Assembly: GCF_907165215.1 (NCBI RefSeq)
Contig: NZ_CAJRAY010000106.1
Location: forward strand, 1 to 52,396
Length of the DNA: 52,396 nucleotides
Source of the DNA: Thermobacillus xylanilyticus
Lineage (GTDB): Bacteria; Bacillota; Bacilli; Paenibacillales; Paenibacillaceae
Direction: 5' to 3'
The position numbers and the translations under genes are program-made. The notes under the pieces were generated by a model. That model did no database searches, was not told the origin of the DNA, and was given only the letters and a program-made list of their open reading frames with translations. This document shows positions 7,898 through 17,113 of this stretch, in pieces; the stretch's first letter is position 1, and each line of letters opens with the position of its first letter.

Positions 7898-9061
7898 TCA
7901 GCGTTCCAGCTTCACGATGAGCACGTTGCTGAGCAGCCGGCCGGGCGTCGTCACATATTTCCCGTTGTAGTACAGACCGCTCGATGCGCCGCCGTCGAGG
8001 TTCATCGCCTGCCAGGCGCCCGCCTGGCGCATGATCTCCGCGAGCTGCGGAATCGTCGCCGCCGGGACCGTGACCAGCATCAGCTTGTGGTCGCGGGTAA
8101 TGCCGAGGGCGCTGCGCGCTCCGCTGCTGGTCAGAATCTTCGGGTCCCGGAAGCGTTCGCCCTCGACGTCCAGATCCACTTTGCCGTCCCGCACAAGCCG
8201 CGGTCCCGCCTGGATCGCGCCGTCGATGTTCCCTTCCCGGATAAGCCCGGGCATATCGCCGCCATCCGCCACTTCCGCCAGGTTGTTCTTGTCATAGATG
8301 AACGTGGCGCGGACTTCGCCGGTGCCCCGGTTCAGCACTTCGCCGTCGTTCATGATCCATCCGTACGGCATTTTGATGTCCGATTCCGTATAAGCGTCGA
8401 AGAACGCGCCGTTGATCGCGACCATCGCGCCGTGACGCTCGGCGATGCTGCTCAGCGCTTCCGTCCGGCCGATCTTGCCGCCGGCCGGCACGACATCGAG
8501 CTCGACGCGCGGGTCCATGAGCGAGATGGTGATGATCTGCGCCTTGAACGACTTGCCGCCCACCTGGAACGTACGCGATTCATGGACGATCGGCGATTTG
8601 TCCGTCCGGATCGAGCCGAGCGGCACGACCGGAAGCCGGACATCTCCGTCCTGCTGCGCAATGCGCACCGCATTGATCTCCTTCTGCCATTCGACCGACA
8701 GCCCCAGGGCGGTGCCGACGAACCGCAGCGGGACGTAAGTTACGCCGTCCAGCGCGAACGGCGGCGCGTCAAGCGGCATGGCCTCGCTGCCGATGCCGGC
8801 TTCGGACCGGCCGAGATGCAGCACGATCTCCTTGCCTTCCTTGCGGAGGACGATCCGCTCCGCCTCCGGCTGCCAGTCGACCGCCGCTCCGGCGTATTCG
8901 CCCATCAGCCGCAGCGGGACGAACGTCCTGCCGGTATCCTCATCCAGATAGGCGAATTGTTTCGGTCCGGCCTGAAGGGCCGTGGCCGACGCGGCGAACA
9001 TGAGACTTGCTGCGACGATTGCTGATGCAATTTTGCGACATCCGCTTCTGAGATATTCCAA
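7898..9061 (-). CDS. Secreted stalk-domain protein with phosphodiester glycosidase domain
   Basis: About 388 residues. An N-terminal signal peptide (hydrophobic stretch ending ASATALQA) is followed by two repeats of the copper amine oxidase N-terminal stalk fold (RTFVPLRLMGEYAGA and VTYVPLRFVGTALG), which is common in Paenibacillus surface proteins and does not itself imply amine oxidase activity. The C-terminal half is a NAGPA/DUF2233 phosphodiester glycosidase domain with VAINGAFFDAY, GYRSALGIT-like GARSALGITRDHKL and MNLDGGASSGLYY, thought to cleave sugar-1-phosphodiesters. TTG 9061 has GGAG about 10 bp upstream; ATG 9082 lacks a ribosome site. Probably acts on wall polymers or exopolysaccharide. 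Confidence 0.85.
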   Translation of the reverse strand: MEYLRSGCRKIASAIVAASLMFAASATALQAGPKQFAYLDEDTGRTFVPLRLMGEYAGAAVDWQPEAERIVLRKEGKEIVLHLGRSEAGIGSEAMPLDAPPFALDGVTYVPLRFVGTALGLSVEWQKEINAVRIAQQDGDVRLPVVPLGSIRTDKSPIVHESRTFQVGGKSFKAQIITISLMDPRVELDVVPAGGKIGRTEALSSIAERHGAMVAINGAFFDAYTESDIKMPYGWIMNDGEVLNRGTGEVRATFIYDKNNLAEVADGGDMPGLIREGNIDGAIQAGPRLVRDGKVDLDVEGERFRDPKILTSSGARSALGITRDHKLMLVTVPAATIPQLAEIMRQAGAWQAMNLDGGASSGLYYNGKYVTTPGRLLSNVLIVKLER

Positions 9062-9189
9062 TTTTTTCCCACTCCATGTCATGTGTTGGTGTAGATTGAC
9101 GGTATATATATCGGAAAATGCTTCCACGAAACTGAGACTTTCTTCCCGTTCGGTCGCCGCTTATGAGGCAAGCCCGCCTTCCGGCCGAG

Positions 9190-9227
9190 AAAAAAACCCG
9201 GGCATCCGGCAAATGCCGAATCCCGGG
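9190..9227 (-). terminator. Intrinsic terminator of the GH3 gene
   Basis: Minus-strand hairpin with CCCGGG arms and an inner CGGCA/TGCCG pairing (9197-9227), followed by seven T. It starts about 11 bp after the GH3 stop. Confidence 0.92.
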
Positions 9228-9238
9228 CTGTCCGAAAA

Positions 9239-12040
9239 CTACGCTTCGATCGGTTTGAACGCGATCCAATCCACCTGGATGCCCGCCTTGACCGGTTCGA
9301 CCCTGAGCTCGTAAAGCCCCGTTTCCAGCCGAACCTTCGCCAGTTTCCGCGGAATCCACTGGCCGGCCGTGCCATTCGTCTGCACCGTCGCCGTGAGCCG
9401 GCCGTTCAGATACACGTTGCACGCGCTCTGGGCCGTGAAGAACTCCGGCGACATGACGCCCGCCAGCATCCGGTATTCGCCGGACCGGCTGATCGAAAGC
9501 CACGCCGGGCCGTCCGCGGGCAGCTTGATCTGATGCTGCCCGTCAGCCGACTGCACCTTATCCGGCGAAGGCGCCTGCGCGGGATCGGCCGGAGAAGCTT
9601 CGAACGTCTTCTCGGGCTCCTGCTTGCGCCGGAACACCGGCGCCTGCATCAGGAAGCGGAGGATGTTCAGGGCGCTGCGCTGCAGTTCGCCGCGCGTCAG
9701 CTTGCCGGCCGCCAGCGCTTCCATCGTATTGTCGCCCATCGCGTTCGTCTCCGCGCCGTAGTTCGGCACGACCATGTACAGATCGTTCTGCGCGCGCACC
9801 ATGGCCGCCGTATTCTGCCGGCTGGATTCGCCGCCTTCCACGGGATCGTTCATGCTCGCCCACCAGTCGGTCATGACGATGCCCTCAAATCCCCATTCTC
9901 CGCGCAGAATCGTCGTGTTCAGATCGTAGTTCGACGCCGTCCAGACGCCGTTGACCGGATTGTAGGCCGTCATGATCGCGTTCGCGCCGCCCTGCTTCAC
10001 CGCGATTTCGAAACCGCGCAAATACAGTTCGCGCAGCGCGCGTTCCGAGACGACCGCGTTGACCTTCGTCCGATATTTCTCCTGGTTGTTGCAGGCGAAA
10101 TGCTTCAGCGTCGCGTTCGAGCCGCCGCGCATGATGCCCCGCACGCAGGCCGCGCCGAACAGGCCCGTCACGAGCGGATCTTCCGAGAAATATTCGAAGT
10201 TCCGGCCGTTCAGCGGGTTGCGCCGCAGGTTCATGCCGGGACCGAGCAGCACGTCGATGTCGTTGCTGACCAGTTCCTTGCCTTCGAGCACGTACAGCTC
10301 TTCCACCAGTTCAACATCCCAGGTGGCCGCCAGCAGCGTGCCGATCGGCACCTGCGTCGCCTGGTGCCCGCTGTCCATGCGGATGCCCGACGGGCCGTCG
10401 GCCGTGCAGCCGATCGGCACGCCGAACTTCTGGAACAGCCGGTCGCTCAGGCCGCCGAAGGCGGAAGCCGTGCCCGGCGTAACCAGCGGGTTGATCATGC
10501 CTTCGCCGCGGACGAGGACGGCCAGGTCTTCGTCGGTCAGCTGGGCGACGAAGTCTTCCAGGCTCACCTTGCCCGCCTCGACATCCCGCAGCGTATAGCC
10601 GCGGTCGCCGGCATACGGAATCGGCTCGGGCAGCCGCTCCCGGATCCGCTCGGCGAGCGAAATGCGGCGCGTCGGCACCTCTTCGTATGCCAGCTCATAC
10701 GTGCCGTCCGCCTTGCGCGCCCCCGGCTTCATCCGCTTGAACGGTTCGGTCGGCGCCAGCGCTTCTTCGAGCTGCTCCACGACAACGAGCTCGGGCACGG
10801 CATAGCCTTCCCCGCCCTCGAAGCGGACGGGGGCCGCGTCCCGGACGCTCGTCCCGGCATGCAGGACGTATGTCCCCGCTTCCAGCACGTAGGCGGACCG
10901 GTGCCCCGTCGCGCCGCCGTCGTCGTAGGCGGCCATTCGGCGCACCGGGAACTCGAGCACAAGCCGCTCCGACTCGCCGGGCCCCAGCAGCCGCGTCTTT
11001 GCAAACGCTGCCAATTCGCGCGCCGGACGGCCCAGCTTGCCCTGCGGCGCTTCGTAATAAAGCTGCACGACCTCCCGCCCCGCGTATTCCGTGCCGGTGT
11101 TGGTGACGGTGACGCCCAGGGAGATCCTTTTTTCTCCGTCCCGGATGGCCAGTCTCGCCTCTTCGGGCTCGATCCGGAACGTCGTGTAGGAGATGCCGTA
11201 CCCGAACGGGAACAGCACCTTGTCCGGACAGAATGTCTCGAAATAGCGGTACCCGACGTAGATATCTTCCTGGTAATAATTCCGGAACTCGTCCCCGTAA
11301 TTGCGCGTCGACGGGTAATCGTCGATCGACCGGGCGATCGTGTCGGTCAGCTTGCCGCTCGGCGTCACATCGCCCGCGAGCACGTCGGCGATCGCGTTGC
11401 CGCCTTCCATCCCGCCGTGCCATGCGTAGATGACGCACGGGATCGGATGCTTGAAGCGCCCGCTGTCCAGCCAGCTCATGTCGATGATGTTCGACACGTT
11501 GAGCACGACGGCCGTCTGCTCGAAATGCGCCGTCACCCGCTCCAGCATCGCCAGCTCGTCATCGGTCAGCAGCCAGCTTCCCGGTTCGATGACGTTGTCC
11601 TTGTCCTCGCCCGCCGTCCGGCCGATGACGACGACCGCCTTGTTCGACACGGCCCGGGCGGCCGCCACCAATTCGTCCGTCAGCTGCATTTCCTTCTGAT
11701 GCCACGGCTCGGCCGCCCATCCGCCGCCGCCGTTGTCGAACGGGTTCTCCTCGATCCACCGCGCGTAGACGGACGCCAGCTCCTCGTTGACGCGAATCTG
11801 CTTCTTGCTCCGGAGGCCGTCCAGCAGATTCGTCGTGTACGGCACATTCACGCTGCCGCCCGATCCGGTGCCGCTGCGGTAATAGTTGATTTGACAGCGC
11901 CCGAAGACGGCGACGTTGTCGCCCGGCCGAAGCGGCAGCACCTGTCCGTCGTTCTTCAACAATACTGCGCCTTCCGCCGCGACCTTCCGACAGAATTCGG
12001 CGAATCCCGGCAGCGGGATGCCGTATTTTGCTGTGTCCAA
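9239..12040 (-). CDS. Glycoside hydrolase family 3, circularly permuted domain order
   Basis: 933 residues. Domain order is reversed relative to most GH3 enzymes. The alpha/beta sandwich (GH3 C-domain) comes first (about 10-285, with AAEGAVLLKN and FPFGYGISYTTF), then a fibronectin III-like domain (about 295-415), then the TIM-barrel catalytic domain (about 480-800), then a beta-rich C-terminal module (about 825-933). The nucleophile is predicted to be D725 in GIVMTDWWAS, and KHFACNNQE is the conserved barrel motif. No signal peptide, so it probably cleaves imported beta-linked oligosaccharides in the cytosol. Start is TTG 12040 with GGGAGGGG 8 bp upstream. Specificity (glucosidase or xylosidase) cannot be told. 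Confidence 0.93.
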   Translation of the reverse strand: MDTAKYGIPLPGFAEFCRKVAAEGAVLLKNDGQVLPLRPGDNVAVFGRCQINYYRSGTGSGGSVNVPYTTNLLDGLRSKKQIRVNEELASVYARWIEENPFDNGGGGWAAEPWHQKEMQLTDELVAAARAVSNKAVVVIGRTAGEDKDNVIEPGSWLLTDDELAMLERVTAHFEQTAVVLNVSNIIDMSWLDSGRFKHPIPCVIYAWHGGMEGGNAIADVLAGDVTPSGKLTDTIARSIDDYPSTRNYGDEFRNYYQEDIYVGYRYFETFCPDKVLFPFGYGISYTTFRIEPEEARLAIRDGEKRISLGVTVTNTGTEYAGREVVQLYYEAPQGKLGRPARELAAFAKTRLLGPGESERLVLEFPVRRMAAYDDGGATGHRSAYVLEAGTYVLHAGTSVRDAAPVRFEGGEGYAVPELVVVEQLEEALAPTEPFKRMKPGARKADGTYELAYEEVPTRRISLAERIRERLPEPIPYAGDRGYTLRDVEAGKVSLEDFVAQLTDEDLAVLVRGEGMINPLVTPGTASAFGGLSDRLFQKFGVPIGCTADGPSGIRMDSGHQATQVPIGTLLAATWDVELVEELYVLEGKELVSNDIDVLLGPGMNLRRNPLNGRNFEYFSEDPLVTGLFGAACVRGIMRGGSNATLKHFACNNQEKYRTKVNAVVSERALRELYLRGFEIAVKQGGANAIMTAYNPVNGVWTASNYDLNTTILRGEWGFEGIVMTDWWASMNDPVEGGESSRQNTAAMVRAQNDLYMVVPNYGAETNAMGDNTMEALAAGKLTRGELQRSALNILRFLMQAPVFRRKQEPEKTFEASPADPAQAPSPDKVQSADGQHQIKLPADGPAWLSISRSGEYRMLAGVMSPEFFTAQSACNVYLNGRLTATVQTNGTAGQWIPRKLAKVRLETGLYELRVEPVKAGIQVDWIAFKPIEA

Positions 12041-12064
12041 AGCCGCCCCTCCCTGGTCAATTCA

Positions 12065-12362
12065 TTAGATTCTGTTCGACACCATTATAGCAGATTCTGG
12101 TTGCAATGCCCTGTCCACCGGCGCGTTCATCCATTCGCTGACGACAGCCGCAAACGCCGGGTCGTCAATCTTATATGCTCGAAACGGCGGAAAAGCAGTG
12201 ATCAGCATTTCTCCGCTGGACAGGTACTGAATCCTCACTTCTCCGCGGTTGTCCAGGCTGAACCCGCCCCCCCCAATTGACGCTGCCCGTTTGACCGGCC
12301 GCATCGGCCAAAAAATCGCGGACAGCCGTACACTCCGTCTTGATAAGGCATCTTGATTTCAC
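12065..12362 (-). pseudogene. Small hypothetical gene split by a G8 homopolymer
   Basis: Two adjacent minus-strand frames read as parts of one protein. The first (from GTG 12362) gives TAVRDFLADAAGQTGSVNWG; the second continues GFSLDNRGEVRIQYLSSGEM and ends ESAIMVSNRI at 12065. They meet at eight G (8 C at 12267-12274 on the plus strand). With seven G they fuse into about 99 residues reading through VNWGGGFSLDN. This may be an assembly error, a true pseudogene, or a slippage-controlled gene. The alternative is a shorter protein starting at ATG 12304 in the second frame. No known family recognised. The start is weak because the GGGAGG lies too close to the GTG. Confidence 0.5.
12084..12089 (-). 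promoter_or_regulatory. Probable extended -10 of the GH3 gene
   Basis: TGCTATAAT on the minus strand, an extended -10 with a perfect TATAAT, about 45 bp before the GH3 start. No good -35 is visible. The 8-bp word CAGAATCT occurs on each side in direct orientation, 25 bp apart, and could be an operator. The site lies inside the 3' end of the small upstream reading frame. Confidence 0.6.
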
Positions 12363-12475
12363 GCCTCCCGCGGTCAGCTTTTGCTGACAAAGTCATCATA
12401 TTCTGCGTACTTCCCGGGTTGATCAAAATCAGATACACTGCAAACGACAACATGCCATTGAAGGAGGCGTCCGGC

Positions 12476-12877
12476 ATGAAACCATCCGCCCAACCGAATC
12501 CGGTCATGAATCCGGAAGACATGAACGCCGCGTTCGCGGAAGCCTGCAACTCCGGCAGCATCGAACGTGTGCTTGCCTTGTACGAACCCGGCGCCGTGCT
12601 CATTCAGCCGAACGGCAACCCGCTGCGGGGAACCGGGCAGATCCGGATCGAGCTGGAGGATCTGTTGCGGCAGAACGGCCGCATGGAATCCCGCAACGTC
12701 CACTGTATCCGCTTCGAAAACATCGCCCTGCTGCGCGGACACTTTGTCTTTCGGGCCCAAGGTCCGGACGGCCGTCCGATCCAGATGGAGAGCTGCACCT
12801 CGGAAATCGTCAGGCGGCAGCCGGACGGCACCTGGCGCTATATCGTCGACCATCCCTTCGGCGGCGGTCAGCCGTAA
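12476..12877 (+). CDS. NTF2-like / SnoaL-type protein
   Basis: 133 residues with the cone-shaped NTF2-like fold predicted from its pattern: NAAFAEACNSGSIERVLALY, then EPGAVLIQPNGNPLRGTGQI, and a closing strand pair with HFVFRAQGPDGRP and WRYIVDHPF. Such proteins (DUF4440 type) are small cytosolic enzymes or binding proteins with diverse ligands; catalytic residues cannot be assigned. ATG 12476 is chosen for GGAGG just upstream. It stands alone on this strand and ends 16 bp before the converging MBL gene. Confidence 0.75.
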   Translation: MKPSAQPNPVMNPEDMNAAFAEACNSGSIERVLALYEPGAVLIQPNGNPLRGTGQIRIELEDLLRQNGRMESRNVHCIRFENIALLRGHFVFRAQGPDGRPIQMESCTSEIVRRQPDGTWRYIVDHPFGGGQP

Positions 12878-12893
12878 CGCGCGAGGCCGGGAC

Positions 12894-13721
12894 TCAGAGA
12901 CCGAGCTCGCCGCGGATGCGCTCCTGGTTCTTCCGGTGATAGTCCCGCATGTTCCGCGGATAGGCGTAACCGTCGATCAGCGCGTCGATTGCCGCCTGGT
13001 CGCCCGCCCTGACCGACTCCCGGAGACGCGTGATATACGCGATGTCCCTGTCCCGCCTCCGCCGGATTTCATCGACATCCGATGTGCAGGCGCCGTGCCC
13101 GGGGATCAGCAGATTCACCCGGTGCCGGCCGAGGATCGGTTCCACCTTCGCGAGCGATTCCTCGTACTGCCGGCTGTCGGCATGAATGAACGGAAATTCG
13201 ACATCGGACAGGTAGTCGCCGGCGATCCAGACGCCGAGCGGCTCGACAACCGTGAACAGTCCGTCCGGGTTGTGGCCCGGGCTCTGGTAGAAAACAAGGC
13301 GCGTCCCGCCGATCTCCAGCACAGCGCCGTCGCCGGAGATGACGTGATCAACGGCCGGGTAAGCGATCGGGTAGTCCCGGTCCAGATAATAGCCGTCGTC
13401 GAAGGCGCGGATCTCTTCGAGGATCTTTTCCCGCTCGTTCCCGGGCTTGGCCGCGAAGCTTTCGCTCGCGATAACGGAAGCGCCGGGGAAGGCGCCCCAG
13501 CCGAGAATATGGTCGAAATCCGAATGGGTGAACAGCAGATAGACCGGCCGTCCGTTCCGGATCGCTTCGGCATGCGCCCGGATCCGCTCCACTTCCCCGG
13601 GCAGCCAGCACGGGTCGACGACGAGCACCAGATCCTCGGTCGCGATCACCGCGGCATTCGTCTTGTACAATGCGCTCTGAAAAAGCTCCACCGCTGTACG
13701 TTTCTCTCCCACTCCATCCAC
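12894..13721 (-). CDS. MBL-fold metallo-hydrolase
   Basis: 275 residues with a metallo-beta-lactamase fold. The metal motif reads HSDFDH (66-71), so the second His of HxHxDH is replaced by Asp. Further ligands are likely in SPGHNPDG, WIAGDYLSD and IPGHGACTSD. This variant occurs in MBL subfamilies of unknown substrate, so only a hydrolase role is inferred. No signal peptide. The start is uncertain: GTG 13721 gives the longest frame, but its ribosome site is poor and internal GTG codons are possible. Confidence 0.82.
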   Translation of the reverse strand: MDGVGEKRTAVELFQSALYKTNAAVIATEDLVLVVDPCWLPGEVERIRAHAEAIRNGRPVYLLFTHSDFDHILGWGAFPGASVIASESFAAKPGNEREKILEEIRAFDDGYYLDRDYPIAYPAVDHVISGDGAVLEIGGTRLVFYQSPGHNPDGLFTVVEPLGVWIAGDYLSDVEFPFIHADSRQYEESLAKVEPILGRHRVNLLIPGHGACTSDVDEIRRRRDRDIAYITRLRESVRAGDQAAIDALIDGYAYPRNMRDYHRKNQERIRGELGL

Positions 13722-13801
13722 GCTCCGATCCGTTTTCTGGCATTTTCTTTCAATGTTACCACCCGAAAAGCGGCCCCGTCCACCTGCACCCTCACCAAAC
13801 G

Positions 13802-13848
13802 AAAAAAAGCCCGGAAATACAGGATTAAAATCCCTGTATTTTCCGGAC
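13802..13848 (-). terminator. Intrinsic terminator of the ABC transporter gene
   Basis: Minus-strand hairpin at 13809-13848 with long arms (GTCCGGAAAATACAGG against CCTGTATTTCCGGGC) and a seven-T tail, 15 bp after the stop. Confidence 0.92.
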
Positions 13849-13863
13849 TTCGCCGAACGATTG

Positions 13864-15648
13864 TCACGCCTGCAGCTGTTTCAATTGATAGAACTCCCCG
13901 CGCCGCTGCATCAGCTCTTCGTAGCTGCCGACTTCCTGGATGCGGCCGTTCTTCATGACGACGATCCGGTCGGCGTCGCGTATCGTCGACAGCCGGTGCG
14001 CGACGATGAACGTCGTCCGGCCGCGGATCAGTTCGCGCATCGCCTTCTGGACGACGAACTCCGAGATGTTGTCGAGCGCGGAGGTCGCTTCGTCGAGGAA
14101 GATGATGCGCGGATTGCGGATCATCGCGCGCGCGATCGCGATCCGCTGCCGCTGGCCGCCGGACAGCTTGCCGCCGTGCTCGCCGATCATCGTGTCCAGC
14201 CCGTCGGGCATGGCGGCGATGACGTCCTGCAGGTTCGCCATCCGGATGACGCGCTCGAGCTCTTCCTCCGACACATTCGTAAGACCATACGTGATGTTCT
14301 GGCGGATCGTGCCGGAGAAGAGCACCGTGTTCTGCGGCACGACCGCGATCTGCCGGCGGTAGGCGCGCATGTCCAGCTCGTCGAACGGCACGCCGTCGAG
14401 CAGGATGCGGCCGCTGGTCGGCCGATAGAAGCCGATCGCCAGATTGAGCACGGTCGACTTGCCCGCGCCGGATTCGCCGACGAGCGCAATCGTCTCGCCG
14501 GGCTTCACGTCCAGCGTGAAGCCGTTCAGCACGTGTTTGTCCGTATCTTTGTAGTGGAAGCGGACATTCTCGAAACGGAATTCGCCGCGGATGCTGCCCG
14601 GTACCTTCGTGCCCTGATATTCGTCCGTCTCGGTCGAGGCGAGCACTTCGGTGACGGAGTGAATCGACTCGAACCCTTTGGCGAACTGCGGATAGACGTT
14701 GATCAGGTTGTTGATCGACATCATGATCGTACCGAACAGCCCCTGGTACATGACGACGTCGCCGATCTGGATCCGGCCCTGATAAGCCAGCATGCAGGTG
14801 AACGTGAGACAGATGACCTGGAACAGCGTGAACGTCACCCAGCCCGAGGCGCCGAACACCGCTTCCGTGATGTCGAGCCGGTACCCTTTGCCGCGCAGAT
14901 TGTAGAGCGTGCCGTTCACTTTCTCGATCTCGATGTCTTCGAGCCCGTGCGCCTTCGTCACCGGCAGCATCTCGACCGACTCGGCCACGGCGCCGGACAT
15001 CTCCTCGATCTGACGCCGGAAGTCCCGGTTGCGCTGGCGGATTTTGTTGCGGAAGAAATAGACGAGTCCGCCCGCGAACGGCAGCAGCACGACGAACAGC
15101 GAAGCGACGGCCAGGCTCGTGGCGGCCGCGATCGTCACGGCTGCGATGATGTTCAGGATCGCCGGCACGAACGAATACATGACCTGCTTGCTGAGCAGTT
15201 CGATCTGCTCGACGTCCCGCAGCACTTTCGCCTGCATTTTGCCCGAGCGCAGCTCGCTGTGGTACGACATGGACAGATGCTGCAGCTTGCGCATCATCGT
15301 GCCGCGCAGCCCGGCTTCCATCAGCCGCGAGGAGCGGCTCATGAAGCTGACGTGCAGCGTCTGCGTGGCGACGTTCTGCAGCACGACGGCGAACAGGACG
15401 GCCGCGTCGATCCAGAACCACTTCAGATCGGCATCCGGCCGGCTGATGATGTTGATCATGTCCGCGGTGAGCACCGACATGATCCATACGGGCGAATGTT
15501 TGATGATGAAAAAGAGAAGCGACAGCAGCAGATTGATGCGCTGTCCCCGATAAAGCCTCCACAACGTCCTGAACGGCCGGCCCTTGCGGCCGCCCGCGTC
15601 CATGAACACGCGTTCGAAATCAGGCGTTTCCATGCTCCGTATGCCCAT
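13864..15648 (-). CDS. ABC transporter, fused permease and ATPase (exporter type)
   Basis: 594 residues, the usual size of a half-transporter that acts as a dimer in the membrane. About six hydrophobic segments fill residues 40-330, followed by the nucleotide-binding domain: Walker A GESGAGKST (about 388-396), Q-loop VPQNTVLFSG, signature LSGGQ (about 493), Walker B IIFLDEATSALD and H-loop IVAHRLST. Substrate unknown; lipids, peptides or drugs are typical of the class. ATG 15648 has GGGAGG upstream, preferred over an upstream start. It is 155 bp downstream of the MFS gene, same strand. Confidence 0.93.
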   Translation of the reverse strand: MGIRSMETPDFERVFMDAGGRKGRPFRTLWRLYRGQRINLLLSLLFFIIKHSPVWIMSVLTADMINIISRPDADLKWFWIDAAVLFAVVLQNVATQTLHVSFMSRSSRLMEAGLRGTMMRKLQHLSMSYHSELRSGKMQAKVLRDVEQIELLSKQVMYSFVPAILNIIAAVTIAAATSLAVASLFVVLLPFAGGLVYFFRNKIRQRNRDFRRQIEEMSGAVAESVEMLPVTKAHGLEDIEIEKVNGTLYNLRGKGYRLDITEAVFGASGWVTFTLFQVICLTFTCMLAYQGRIQIGDVVMYQGLFGTIMMSINNLINVYPQFAKGFESIHSVTEVLASTETDEYQGTKVPGSIRGEFRFENVRFHYKDTDKHVLNGFTLDVKPGETIALVGESGAGKSTVLNLAIGFYRPTSGRILLDGVPFDELDMRAYRRQIAVVPQNTVLFSGTIRQNITYGLTNVSEEELERVIRMANLQDVIAAMPDGLDTMIGEHGGKLSGGQRQRIAIARAMIRNPRIIFLDEATSALDNISEFVVQKAMRELIRGRTTFIVAHRLSTIRDADRIVVMKNGRIQEVGSYEELMQRRGEFYQLKQLQA

Positions 15649-15803
15649 GCTGCCTCCCACTCCATTATCGGCGATGCCGTTCTCTGTCCGGAATCCTTCG
15701 CACAATTGTCACAATACGAGTCCCATTTTACCCCCGGTGCGCCTGCGCGTCTACTGCACAAGTCTCAGAAATCATGGATAAAATGCATGAAAATCCGCAA
15801 AAA

Positions 15804-17081
15804 TCACCGGGGAACCCGGGAAGCCGACAGAATGAACGGTCCCGCTCCCGCCAGCGCCATCATGATCAGTCCCGTGAACATCGAGATGCCGTACTGTCCC
15901 ATCCAGGCCGGGCCGCCGGCGATGGCGTCGTAGAGGATGCCGCCGATGAGCGGTCCGACGAATCCCATAAGTCCGGTGGCCGCCGCGAATACGGCGATAT
16001 ACATCGGCCGGTCCGCCTTCGGCGTATCGCCGATCAGGAAGGTGAAGTTCAGCAGATTGTATCCGCCCTGTCCGATCCCGAGGGCAATGTGGACCAGCAC
16101 CAGCACGGCGAGCACGGGCAGGAACGCAAGCCCCGCCCACAGCAGGCACGCGAGCGCGATGAACGGCAGGCTGCACAGAAGCAGCGTGAAGGCCGGATAC
16201 CGTGCGTTCAGGCTTCCCCAGGCGTAGTAGCTGATCATCATGACGATCATCTGGACGGTCGTGACGACCGTAACCGCCGTGTAGCTGACCCCGAGTATAT
16301 CCAGCATGACGTAGGAGAACAGCGGCACGGCCGCGTTCTGGATCAGGATGAACAGCGCGATGAATCCGGTCGCGGTCATGAACGCCCGGTCGCGGACCGG
16401 CTTCAGCAGCCGGCCGACGCCGGATGTCTCCTGCGATTTCTCGAACGGCAGATTCGGATAGCGGAGCAGCATGATTCCGTTCCATACCGTGCAGATTGCC
16501 GCCGTCAAGTACAGGATGGCGAATCCGGCTGCCGGGGAACCGGCGCTTTCCAGAATTTGACCCGACAGGAGCAGCGCGATGCTGGCGAACGCCCAGTGCA
16601 CCGTATTCCGCACGCCGAAATAGCGTCCGCGCACCTGCGCCGGGACCATGTCGCTCATGAGCGAAGACCAGACGACGCCGCTCACGGCGGCGCTGATGAA
16701 CGAGCAGGCGAACAGCGCGACGAATGCCGGCACGCGCGCCGGCACCGGCAGCAGCACGGGAATCAGTCCGGTCAGCACCCAGAACATCCGGTGCAGAATC
16801 CCGGACAGCGCCATCCAGAATTTCCGGTTCTCCATCCGCTGCATGAAGAACGCGGCGAACACCTGCACGATGTTCGCGAGCGACTGGATGGCGAGCACGA
16901 GGCCGACCGCCGTCGACCCCGCCTTCAAATAAAGAAGGAAGGCGGTCAGAATCGGACCGCCCAGAATGTTGCCGATGATCGTGGCGGGAATGCCCTCGAT
17001 CACCGACGTCTGCAGCCAGCGGCGCTGCTCGGTGGCGTTCCGCCGGAAGCGGAACGCCTTCAGAAACGCAATTTGCGGCAT
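15804..17081 (-). CDS. MFS transporter
   Basis: 425 residues with about 12 hydrophobic segments. Loop motifs such as QRMENRKFW after the second segment and MVPAQVRGRYFGVRN before the fifth are typical of major facilitator permeases of the multidrug or sugar-efflux type. Substrate cannot be told. ATG 17081 has AAGGAG upstream. It starts 32 bp after the pepA stop, so it is probably transcribed with the aminopeptidase gene. Confidence 0.9.
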   Translation of the reverse strand: MPQIAFLKAFRFRRNATEQRRWLQTSVIEGIPATIIGNILGGPILTAFLLYLKAGSTAVGLVLAIQSLANIVQVFAAFFMQRMENRKFWMALSGILHRMFWVLTGLIPVLLPVPARVPAFVALFACSFISAAVSGVVWSSLMSDMVPAQVRGRYFGVRNTVHWAFASIALLLSGQILESAGSPAAGFAILYLTAAICTVWNGIMLLRYPNLPFEKSQETSGVGRLLKPVRDRAFMTATGFIALFILIQNAAVPLFSYVMLDILGVSYTAVTVVTTVQMIVMMISYYAWGSLNARYPAFTLLLCSLPFIALACLLWAGLAFLPVLAVLVLVHIALGIGQGGYNLLNFTFLIGDTPKADRPMYIAVFAAATGLMGFVGPLIGGILYDAIAGGPAWMGQYGISMFTGLIMMALAGAGPFILSASRVPR

Positions 17082-17113
17082 ATCGATGCTCCTTCTCGGG
17101 TGTTACGTCTTCG

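Noticed and set aside
9533..12280. 915-codon plus-strand frame
   Set aside because: Antisense to the GH3 gene, which has intact domains and catalytic motifs.
12235..12603. 122-codon minus-strand frame over the NTF2-like gene start
   Set aside because: It crosses the plus-strand gene and its ribosome site, and has no family resemblance.
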